A DNA stretch of 64,000 bases from an uncultured Candidatus Melainabacteria bacterium (GTDB lineage: Bacteria > Cyanobacteriota > Vampirovibrionia > Gastranaerophilales > Gastranaerophilaceae). The position numbers were made by a program, and so were the translations under genes. The notes beneath the pieces were generated by a model. That model had not been told where the DNA came from and searched no databases. It saw only the letters and a list, made by a program, of their open reading frames with translations. Positions 1-7,307 of this stretch are shown here, one piece after another. The DNA lies in NCBI GenBank assembly GCA_947525005.1, contig CANNUY010000008.1:15570-79569 (forward strand), written 5' to 3'. Position 1 is the stretch's first letter; every line of letters begins with the position of its first letter.

Positions 1-69
1 ATGTACGAATAAATTCATTCTCTAAACCTTTAAAAATTTAATATCACCTAATAACATTCTAACAAAAAA

Positions 70-417
70 TTACCAGAATGTCATTTGTTTAAAGCCGTCT
101 TCTTTCGGTTTTTTACAGTATTTCGATTTTTTATAATCTGTTTTTTCAATGTTTATAGATTGACTCCATTGTTTATCAGTTATATAAAATGCTGAAATTG
201 AGCCTGTACTTGGTGCAATTAATTTTAAATTTCTTATATGAGTTTCAGTTTTATCATAAGTGACACAAGAACGAACGTATATTGAATTTTGTAGCATAAA
301 ATAACCTTGATTAAGTAATGATTTACGGAATGCAGTTGCTTCTTTCATATCTTCTTTTTCTACAACAGGTAAATCAAAACATACTATCAACCAACCCATA
401 CGATATTTACTCCTCAT
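70..417 (-). CDS. cas2: CRISPR-associated endonuclease Cas2
   Basis: Cas2 forms the structural core of the Cas1-Cas2 complex that inserts new spacers into the CRISPR array. The protein has about 115 residues, normal for the family, and the first beta strand carries the hallmark aspartate in VCFDLPV. I place the start at the ATG at 417, which overlaps the end of cas1 by 11 bases and follows GGAATCGGGA. A second ATG at 399, preceded by AGGAG, would shorten it by six residues and is also possible. It is the last gene of the cas set seen here, and the CRISPR array would be expected beyond the left edge. Identification is firm; the exact start is not. Confidence 0.9.
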   Translation of the reverse strand: MRSKYRMGWLIVCFDLPVVEKEDMKEATAFRKSLLNQGYFMLQNSIYVRSCVTYDKTETHIRNLKLIAPSTGSISAFYITDKQWSQSINIEKTDYKKSKYCKKPKEDGFKQMTFW

Positions 418-1354
418 ATTCCCGATTCCTATGTTTATCAATATACAAATATTGTTCTTTGATATCAGGCAAAAATATTTCCGAACAATCAAATTTCAAA
501 TAAGCATTAACTATTTTTTCTATATAAATATCAATGCTGTCAACAATTTTATAACTTATATCATTGATTTTTATACGATAATTTTTTATGCAATCTGATA
601 TATATTTTACCCATTGTTTAAAATTCTCGTTGTTATAATCTTCTTCTTTTTCTTGTACAAAATTATAAAAATAATAATCAACGAAAGGTCTATACACTTC
701 CATTAAATCATATACAAGAGGGGTACTTCCATATTTCCCAAGATGATGTATTCCAAGACTTGCAATCAATCCATGAGCTAATATTGAACGATAAACTAAA
801 GTATTTATAATTGCATAACCATAATTAAGCGCACCATTTTCAAAGGTTTCTGCATTTATATGCTCCCTTTTTATTGGATTTCCGATTTCAATAAAATAAT
901 TCTTCCAATATTGTCTTGCAATATTTGCTTCACTTAATAAAGGGCGATTTATCAATTTATTCAAATTGTGTTCAGTATTTCCTATCATATCTAAACATTT
1001 TGCCTGATTTTGTACTTTTGTTTTAAGGATAGTTTTCCATAATTTATTTTCAAACTCTTCATTTCTAGAAATTTGGTTATAAAATACTTTTGTACGAACA
1101 ATTTTGTCTAGTGGTACACTCCAACCAACAGGCTGAAATGCTCTATTACAGTGAAGGATAACAACATTATTTTCTAATAATTTGGCTAAGCAATTATTAG
1201 TAAAACAAATTCCATTTGCTGAAACAATAATTGCCTTAATATCAGCAAGTGAAATCATATTTTCTTCACCGGTTTTGTATTTACAAAATAATAATCCTCT
1301 ATCAGAAGAAATTGAACAATCAGATGTTGTTAGATGTAATATGTGGTAACTCAT
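407..1354 (-). CDS. cas1: CRISPR-associated endonuclease/integrase Cas1 (type II)
   Basis: Cas1 is the integrase of CRISPR spacer acquisition and works with Cas2. At 315 residues it is full length. The metal-binding catalytic triad is visible: Glu142 in SEANIARQYW, His203/His204 in LGIHHLGKYG and Glu219 in DLMEVYRP. The sequence resembles type II Cas1 proteins. The start ATG at 1354 has no clear Shine-Dalgarno sequence. The gene is read away from a HEPN/nucleotidyltransferase pair, with 88 bases between the two starts, and is translationally coupled to cas2 through an 11-base overlap. Its separation from cas9 by genes on the opposite strand means cas1-cas2 must have their own promoter. Confidence 0.95.
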   Translation of the reverse strand: MSYHILHLTTSDCSISSDRGLLFCKYKTGEENMISLADIKAIIVSANGICFTNNCLAKLLENNVVILHCNRAFQPVGWSVPLDKIVRTKVFYNQISRNEEFENKLWKTILKTKVQNQAKCLDMIGNTEHNLNKLINRPLLSEANIARQYWKNYFIEIGNPIKREHINAETFENGALNYGYAIINTLVYRSILAHGLIASLGIHHLGKYGSTPLVYDLMEVYRPFVDYYFYNFVQEKEEDYNNENFKQWVKYISDCIKNYRIKINDISYKIVDSIDIYIEKIVNAYLKFDCSEIFLPDIKEQYLYIDKHRNREYEE

Positions 1355-1442
1355 AGCATGCCATGTTTAATGATGTATTATAAAAAGGCAATATTTGTAA
1401 ATAAGATTGTAAAAAACTGCTATACATGTTAAAATTATTGAC

Positions 1443-1850
1443 ATGCAAATAAGTATCTCAAATTTGGAAAAGGCTTTAATAACATTAGATGAAAGTTATG
1501 AAATTCTATCTAATAATAAGAATGATTATTTAACTACAGTATTAGAAGATGCTGTAATAAAAAGATTTGAATATACTTTGGAAATATCTAAAAAAATAAT
1601 GAAAAAAGTTTTGAAAAAATTCTATGATAAACAAGAAGAAGAATTGACCGTAAATAATATTTTTAGATTTATGTATGGATATAACTATATTTCTGATTGG
1701 GAGCATTGGCGTACTTATCACGAAAAAAGAAACACAACTGCACACGAATATAATTTAGAAAAATCTAGAAAATTACTTGGACTTATTCCAGACTTTCTTC
1801 AAGATACAAAAGAACTTATCAAAAATTTGAAAGAAAAACTGCCATGTTAA
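1443..1850 (+). CDS. HEPN-domain protein, HepT / HI0074-like (nucleotidyltransferase substrate-binding family)
   Basis: A small helical protein of 135 residues in the HI0074/HepT class. The HEPN signature R-x4-H-x-Y is present as RNTTAHEY (Arg96, His101, Tyr103), close to the C-terminal third as usual. In characterised HepT-MntA pairs the HEPN protein is an RNase toxin and the partner nucleotidyltransferase neutralises it by nucleotidylation; in other HI0073/HI0074 pairs the role is unknown. The stop overlaps the start of the nucleotidyltransferase gene by seven bases, so the two are co-translated. There is no strong Shine-Dalgarno sequence before the ATG. Its position inside a cas locus suggests an addiction or abortive-infection accessory; that is inference. 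Confidence 0.85.
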   Translation: MQISISNLEKALITLDESYEILSNNKNDYLTTVLEDAVIKRFEYTLEISKKIMKKVLKKFYDKQEEELTVNNIFRFMYGYNYISDWEHWRTYHEKRNTTAHEYNLEKSRKLLGLIPDFLQDTKELIKNLKEKLPC

Positions 1851-2128
1851 AAGGTGTCACTCAAGAAGAATATCAAGAAATTTTATCAATTTTAAAAAAA
1901 TATCAAGGTGAATATTATGCCTATGGTTCACGAGTAAAGGGAGATTTTACAAAATCATCTGATTTAGATATATTAGTAAATTCTCAAGACTTTGAATATT
2001 TTATCAATTCATTAAAAAATGATTTTGATAATAGTCATATTCCATATATTGTAAATTTCGTTGATAAAAATAACATATCAGATGAATTTTATTCTTTTAT
2101 TCAAAAAGATTTAGTGAAACTTATTTAG
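1844..2128 (+). CDS. Minimal nucleotidyltransferase (MntA / HI0073-like)
   Basis: A 94-residue minimal nucleotidyltransferase (MNT fold). The catalytic signature YGSRVKGDFTKSSDLDIL is intact: Gly28-Ser29 bind the triphosphate, and Asp40 and Asp42 would bind metal. It starts within the last codons of the HEPN gene and is almost certainly the cognate partner, either an antitoxin that modifies the HEPN tyrosine or the catalytic half of a two-part nucleotidyltransferase. Its 3' end overlaps the 3' end of cas9, on the opposite strand, by eight bases, so there is no room for a terminator between them. The fold is clear; the biological substrate cannot be read from sequence. Confidence 0.85.
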   Translation: MLKGVTQEEYQEILSILKKYQGEYYAYGSRVKGDFTKSSDLDILVNSQDFEYFINSLKNDFDNSHIPYIVNFVDKNNISDEFYSFIQKDLVKLI

Positions 2129-5100
2129 ATTCTATTTTTTTAAATCCTGCTTGGACTAAATATGTTGCACTGGTTAATATCTCTATTCCACAATTATCTT
2201 CAAGTTTGATTTTTCCATCAGACATTACTGTTCTAACTTTATAACATCCTGCTGGGTGTTCTTTAGATCCAGCTTTGAATGATTTAGGAATATCTACTAA
2301 ACAGCCCGAATAAAACATTTGACCTTTGTTATAAAGTTTGCAACCCATGTTTTGAAGTTTATCTTTTACGTCTGTAGTCTTAATATTTGAGTATATAGGC
2401 ATAACTTTAACAACACCTTTTTCATTGAAATATAGTATTTGTCCTTTATGACCTTTTGAGCGTTTGAATTGATGTTGAGTGCCTTTTGTACCGAAATCTA
2501 CAAATTCTCCAATTCGTTCTCTATCATTTGAATCTTTTGTAATTTCTCCTTCAGAAACAATTATCATAACTTTTTTAACTTTGGTTTGCTTTTTAAGGTG
2601 GATATAATTCTGTAACATCAATTTCCACTCTTGTTCTGTTGGGTTATCTTCTAATTTATTCAACAAATCATTCTTAATAGTTGCATCGATAATAGATTTA
2701 ATTTTTGTTGCTTTTTTATCAATAGAATTTAATTCCACACGTTGCGTGATATATGATTTTTCTCCATAAGTTCTTAAACCATAAATCGTTTCTAATGGTT
2801 TGGTATTACCTTTGAATGGTTTATCATTTGCATAAGAATATGGCATAATTTTATCAATCGCATCTTTTACAATTTCAGGATTAAATCCTTTTATAATATC
2901 TTTTTTAATCTCTTTATCATATTTAAAGTCACGTGAAAAACTTATACAAATAGCATCTAGTGCGTGGTGTTTATCATTACTTCTATTTTTCTTTAAATCA
3001 TCACCTAAAAGTTTATTTAAACCATATCTTTTTCTTATTGCACAAGTTGATGCTCCATTATTAACAAAAATTCTTCTATTTTCACCTTGAACTTGCAAAC
3101 CCCAACCAAAAATAAATGCTGTCATCTGTTGAGCAACTCTTGCAATATGAGATGTTTCAGCTAAACCATTATAACTTTCTATCAATCTTTCACATTCTTC
3201 AGGTTTACTAGTTAATAATTCAAATTTCTTTTTACCTAGTTGTTTCTTTATCTTGTTTAATCTATTTACATAATTTGCCCATCTATCACTATCAGGTGAT
3301 AACCATTCATAAGGAGTGCGTCCTTTTTTAAATTGATTTTCTCGTCTGTAACAAACAACCTTATTATATAAAGCATCATTTCCACCTAAAGTTCTTGGAT
3401 AAATATGGTCAATCTCGCATTCATCATAATTAGACGGAGAAATGTTTTGACCACTATATATGCATTTACCACTTTGTGACTTTAATAATTTATGCATCAA
3501 GAAATAAGTTGCATTTGCGTGATTTTGTCCATTTACATATAAGCCTGCATCTTTCAATTCATTAATAATTTGTTCATTTTCTTTTTCTTGTTGTTTCATG
3601 AAGCGTTCTGTATCTTGTGCTTTTTTACTACCATAAAGTGAATTATCTGCACCATCTCTAACAAATTCAAAAATAACTTCATCAGGTGTTCCATATTTTT
3701 GAACCAAATTTAATAACAAATCTCTAAATATTTGAAGTCTATTTCTAACAATCGGATTTGTGATATTTCCCAACATAATGTCTGTTTTAATTCTTGAATT
3801 ACTTGCATTTTGAGCATTTTCTTCTCTGTTATCAGGAATATATAAATTATTCCAATCACCAATTTTTGATAACATTGATTGAATTTCTTCTTCTGTTATT
3901 CCATTTTTTGCATTATCTCTATCAACAAATTCCGATATATCAACATTTTGAGGGTAAAGCTCGCCATCTAGAATAATTTTGTTCATTATTTGACAAGCAC
4001 GTCTACAAAAAGATGAACGTCCAGAGATATCTGCTTTCATTGGTTCTATTTTATCAATAATTTCATTATTAATAACTTTCTCTATTTCTTTTTTTGTGAT
4101 TGTTATATCAAGGCGTTTTTTAGGTTGTTCTTTTCCTAATTTTTCTGCTTTCTCTAAATCCTTGTTATATGTATCTTCGACTTTTTCTAACCAATTTTCA
4201 TAAATTTGTTTAATCTGAACAGGGCTTAATCGTAATTTTTCACCTGAAATAATAGTAAATCGTAAATTCTTCAGTTTCATAAGTAATATAAAACTAACAT
4301 TTTCAATAGTATTAGCTTTGCAGACATTTCTTTTTGGTAACAATTTACATTTTGATATAATACGATTATCAAATCTTGGAATTTTTTGTCCTAATACACC
4401 TTGCCAATCTTTTTCAGTTCCTCTATATTGCTTAAATTCCTTTGTAACACAAGAGCCATAAGGCACTTTATACTCACCATATAAAAATTCTTCTGGCAAA
4501 ACACTATTCAATTGTGGTAATTGAAGTTGTGCATTTAACCATAATTGTTTTAGTTCTTTTTCTACTAATTCTCTTGGTGCTACATATTCAGTAGTTCTAA
4601 CTTTATTTGAATTGTGTTGAGGAATTGAACGATTTAACTTTGTTGGTTCGTCTTCATTCCACAAACCTAACCTCAATGCATCATAATAACAAGGATATTT
4701 ATATTCATCAGAAATGATTAATTCTATATCATTTTCACAAGTGTATTTTTTCATATGTTCAAGATTTTTTTTGTCATCATCAGTTTGAACAGATTTCCAA
4801 GCAATATTTACATCATATCCACGTCTTTGAAAAGCATTATATAATGCTTTGTATATCTGCCATTCTTCCAATTTTTGATTCTGTAATAAAGCAATTCTTA
4901 AAAGACAAGATGTATAAATGACATCCTCATTTTTAGAAGGAAATTCTTTTTTAAAATTGTTATTATTTTTATCTAAAATATTTAATCCAACACCTGACCA
5001 AACTTTATTAAAATATTCTTCTCTAGCATGGTGAGCATCAAGTGTCTTTTTAGTTCTTCGTCTATCACGTAACGTTATTGTTTCTGCATGATCTTTATCA

Positions 5101-5198
5101 ATAATTATAGAATTGGCTTCATTGATTTCAAAACCATCTCGCACACAATAACCAATACTTGATTTTCCTAAATCAAATGCAAAAACTTTTTTTGTCAT
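2121..5198 (-). CDS. cas9: CRISPR-associated endonuclease Cas9 (compact, type II-C-like)
   Basis: RNA-guided DNA endonuclease of a type II CRISPR system. At 1025 residues it is in the compact range. Landmarks in order: RuvC-I with Asp9 in FAFDLGKSSIG; an arginine-rich bridge helix near residues 45-65 (RDRRRTKK); RuvC-II around residue 510 (DEVIFEFVRD); an HNH nuclease near residue 598 (ECEIDHIYPRT) with a following NKVVCYRREN; and RuvC-III around residue 745 (DKHHALDAICI). All active-site positions are kept, so it should be active. The start follows GAGGTGTAGGT. No csn2 or cas4 is adjacent, which points to II-C. The cas1-cas2 pair lies downstream on the same strand but is separated by an opposite-strand HEPN-MNT pair. 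The PAM cannot be inferred here. Confidence 0.96.
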   Translation of the reverse strand: MTKKVFAFDLGKSSIGYCVRDGFEINEANSIIIDKDHAETITLRDRRRTKKTLDAHHAREEYFNKVWSGVGLNILDKNNNNFKKEFPSKNEDVIYTSCLLRIALLQNQKLEEWQIYKALYNAFQRRGYDVNIAWKSVQTDDDKKNLEHMKKYTCENDIELIISDEYKYPCYYDALRLGLWNEDEPTKLNRSIPQHNSNKVRTTEYVAPRELVEKELKQLWLNAQLQLPQLNSVLPEEFLYGEYKVPYGSCVTKEFKQYRGTEKDWQGVLGQKIPRFDNRIISKCKLLPKRNVCKANTIENVSFILLMKLKNLRFTIISGEKLRLSPVQIKQIYENWLEKVEDTYNKDLEKAEKLGKEQPKKRLDITITKKEIEKVINNEIIDKIEPMKADISGRSSFCRRACQIMNKIILDGELYPQNVDISEFVDRDNAKNGITEEEIQSMLSKIGDWNNLYIPDNREENAQNASNSRIKTDIMLGNITNPIVRNRLQIFRDLLLNLVQKYGTPDEVIFEFVRDGADNSLYGSKKAQDTERFMKQQEKENEQIINELKDAGLYVNGQNHANATYFLMHKLLKSQSGKCIYSGQNISPSNYDECEIDHIYPRTLGGNDALYNKVVCYRRENQFKKGRTPYEWLSPDSDRWANYVNRLNKIKKQLGKKKFELLTSKPEECERLIESYNGLAETSHIARVAQQMTAFIFGWGLQVQGENRRIFVNNGASTCAIRKRYGLNKLLGDDLKKNRSNDKHHALDAICISFSRDFKYDKEIKKDIIKGFNPEIVKDAIDKIMPYSYANDKPFKGNTKPLETIYGLRTYGEKSYITQRVELNSIDKKATKIKSIIDATIKNDLLNKLEDNPTEQEWKLMLQNYIHLKKQTKVKKVMIIVSEGEITKDSNDRERIGEFVDFGTKGTQHQFKRSKGHKGQILYFNEKGVVKVMPIYSNIKTTDVKDKLQNMGCKLYNKGQMFYSGCLVDIPKSFKAGSKEHPAGCYKVRTVMSDGKIKLEDNCGIEILTSATYLVQAGFKKIESK

Positions 5199-5293
5199 AC
5201 CTACACCTCATAATTTGTTATATTATAGCATTTTATAATGTATTTTTCAAAAATATTATAGTTGAGAGCAATATGTTACTTATATAAAACACG

Positions 5294-5317
5294 CAAAAAA
5301 AAGAGCCGAAAGGCTCT
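5294..5317 (-). terminator. Rho-independent terminator of the candidate sRNA
   Basis: AGAGCC and GGCTCT form a six-base-pair stem with a GAAA tetraloop (5302-5317), followed on the minus strand by eight T residues. It lies about 95 bases upstream of cas9, so it would separate the small transcript from cas9. Confidence 0.8.
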
Positions 5318-5428
5318 GAAAATTTGTGAAGTGTAGTGTGTGTGTAGAAAGAAACATTTACTGTCTTAGTCCTCGTTCCCGTGTGTTTTCGGGTTTTCCT
5401 CGTGTGTTTCTTATTTTATACTCTATGC
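5294..5428 (-). ncRNA. Candidate small RNA upstream of cas9 (tracrRNA not excluded)
   Basis: No ORF fits here. A promoter-like element lies at 5430-5460 and a hairpin with an eight-base T run closes the unit at 5294-5317, giving about 135 nt on the cas9 strand. Within it AAGAAACA and TGTTTCTT can close an outer stem around a small CCCG/CGGG hairpin. An unpaired-looking tract with five AC repeats then precedes the terminator. The (AC)5 tract is complementary to GUGUGU segments in leaders of other genes in the window. Its place just upstream of cas9 also makes a tracrRNA possible, but the CRISPR repeat is outside the window, so anti-repeat pairing cannot be tested. The boundaries are estimates. 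Confidence 0.45.
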
Positions 5429-5429
5429 C

Positions 5430-5460
5430 TATATAAAGTATATACTCCTATGAAAATTGA
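5430..5460 (-). promoter_or_regulatory. Recurrent promoter-like element, copy a (candidate sRNA near cas9)
   Basis: On the minus strand TCAATTTT, then exactly 15 bases, then TTTATATA. The same arrangement occurs at 13-15 kb, 18 kb, 23.5 kb, 34 kb, 34.9 kb and 47.5 kb. If TATATA is the -10 box, AATTTT sits 17 bases upstream, a normal sigma-factor spacing but a -35 sequence unlike TTGACA. Confidence 0.6.
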
Positions 5461-5578
5461 TTAATTTGATTAATGTTTGTTACAAAAGTTCATAATCATT
5501 TCCTGTTATATAATTTGGTTGTAGTCCTTCTATTATTATAAATTTTGTCTGGAATTTACTCCTTGCAGTATCAAAAAC

Positions 5579-5613
5579 AAAAATCCCCACCTTTTATCAA
5601 GGTAGGGATTTTT
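5579..5613 (-). terminator. Terminator of pckA
   Basis: A long hairpin with AAAATCCCCACCTT paired to its near-perfect complement (one mismatch) around a short TTATC loop, flanked by A and T runs. It lies just downstream of the pckA stop codon and could work in both directions. The rest of the 5199-5635 spacer holds the candidate small RNA, its promoter and an isolated TATAAT at 5509-5514 on the plus strand. Confidence 0.85.
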
Positions 5614-5635
5614 GCCTATATTTAATTATTTAAAA

Positions 5636-7234
5636 TTAAACTCTGCTTAATGGTTTTGGACCAGCTGCAATGATTTCTGAAGGCATATTTGGATATTTTT
5701 CAGCGAAATTCTTAGCGAACATTTCAGCCAATTTGTTAGCTTGTTCGTCATAAGCAGCTTTATCTTCCCACATTCCTCTAGCATCTAATTTTTCATCAGG
5801 TACATTTGGACAAGATGTAGGATAATCTACGTTGAATACGTCGTGGTGTTTGAATTCAACATTGTCGAATGAACCGTTCAATGCTGCAGTTACCATCGCA
5901 CGAGTGTAAGCTAATTTCATTCTCTTAGCACCCATTGATGCACTACCACCAGCCCAGCCAGTGTTTACTAGATATACCTTAGTACCGTATTGATCCAATT
6001 TGTCACCTAACATCTTAGCATATACTGATGCGTCCATTGGCATAAATGGTTCACCAAATAATGTTGAGAATGTTGGAACTGGTTCTGTAATTCCTCTTTC
6101 TGTACCAGCTAGTTTTGATGTGAAACCTGTTACGAAGTGATACATAGCAGCGTTCTTGTCTAATCTTGAGATTGGAGGTAATACACCAAATGCGTCAGCT
6201 GTCAAGAATACAACAACTTTTGGAATTCCACCCATTGATGGGATTGCTGCATTGTTGATGTAGTTGATTGGGTAACCTACACGTGTGTTTTCTGTTAATG
6301 AACCATCATTAAAATCAAATTCACGTGTTTCTGGATCCATAACTACGTTTTCAATCAATGAACCAAATTTAATAGCATTGTAAATATCTGGTTCGTTTTC
6401 TTCTGACAAGTTGATACATTTTGCGTAACAACCACCTTCAAAGTTGAATACACCGTCTGGTGACCAACCGTGTTCGTCATCACCAATCAACTTACGAGCA
6501 GGGTCTGCTGATAAAGTTGTTTTACCTGTTCCTGACAAACCGAAGAATACAGCTGTTTCATGTGTTTCTGGATCCATGTTTGCTGAACAGTGCATTGGTA
6601 ATACATTTTTCTTTGTCATTACATAGTTCATTGTAGCGAATACTGATTTCTTGATTTCGCCTGAGTATTGTGAACCACAAATGATGATTTCGTGTGCTTC
6701 ATAGTCGATAGCAATACATGCTTCTGAGTTTACGCCGTCAACTTCTGGATCACATTTGAAACCAGGAGCACATAGAATTGTGTAATCTGGTTCGCCATAA
6801 GATGCTAATTCTTCAGCTGTTGGTCTGATTAGCAATTGGTGAATGAACATGTTTTGGCTTGCTCTTTCGTTGATTACACGGAATTTTTGTGTGTATTTTT
6901 TATCTGCGCCTGCAAAACCATCAAAAATGAAGATTTCTCTGTTTTGCAAATATGCAGCGATTTTGCCTTTAATTGCATTGAAGTTTTCTCTAGACATTGG
7001 TCTGTTTACTTTACCCCAAGCGATTTCATTGTGAATACCATCTGTATCAACGATGAATTTATCCTTAGGTGAACGACCGGTATATTTTCCTGTTGTTACT
7101 ACTAATGCACCTTTATTTGATAATGTGCCTTCGCCTAAACGTAATGCTGCTTCTGTTAATTGAGCAGGTGTTAAATTACGATAAACTGCTTTAGGTCCGA
7201 TGATTCCTAAATTTTCGATACCATAAGTTTCCAT
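5636..7234 (-). CDS. pckA: Phosphoenolpyruvate carboxykinase (ATP)
   Basis: Interconverts oxaloacetate plus ATP and phosphoenolpyruvate, CO2 and ADP. In fermenting anaerobes it often runs towards oxaloacetate and yields ATP. The 532-residue length matches ATP-type enzymes. The kinase-1a P-loop GLSGTGKTTLSAD lies near residues 231-243, followed by the metal-binding GDDEHGW; YTGRSPKDKF near the N terminus binds substrate. The start follows AAAGGAGGAAACAT. It is a single-gene unit with its own terminator. Together with the oxaloacetate decarboxylase at 24-27 kb it places oxaloacetate at the centre of the energy metabolism of this cell. Confidence 0.97.
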   Translation of the reverse strand: METYGIENLGIIGPKAVYRNLTPAQLTEAALRLGEGTLSNKGALVVTTGKYTGRSPKDKFIVDTDGIHNEIAWGKVNRPMSRENFNAIKGKIAAYLQNREIFIFDGFAGADKKYTQKFRVINERASQNMFIHQLLIRPTAEELASYGEPDYTILCAPGFKCDPEVDGVNSEACIAIDYEAHEIIICGSQYSGEIKKSVFATMNYVMTKKNVLPMHCSANMDPETHETAVFFGLSGTGKTTLSADPARKLIGDDEHGWSPDGVFNFEGGCYAKCINLSEENEPDIYNAIKFGSLIENVVMDPETREFDFNDGSLTENTRVGYPINYINNAAIPSMGGIPKVVVFLTADAFGVLPPISRLDKNAAMYHFVTGFTSKLAGTERGITEPVPTFSTLFGEPFMPMDASVYAKMLGDKLDQYGTKVYLVNTGWAGGSASMGAKRMKLAYTRAMVTAALNGSFDNVEFKHHDVFNVDYPTSCPNVPDEKLDARGMWEDKAAYDEQANKLAEMFAKNFAEKYPNMPSEIIAAGPKPLSRV

Positions 7235-7307
7235 TATGTTTCCTCCTTTAATTACGGTAATGGTTATACACTATATATTGTATAACAAACACTTTAAAAA
7301 ACTACAA

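Noticed and set aside
1..69. CRISPR array at the left edge, downstream of cas2
   Set aside because: No repeated unit is visible in these 69 bases; the array must lie further left or elsewhere.
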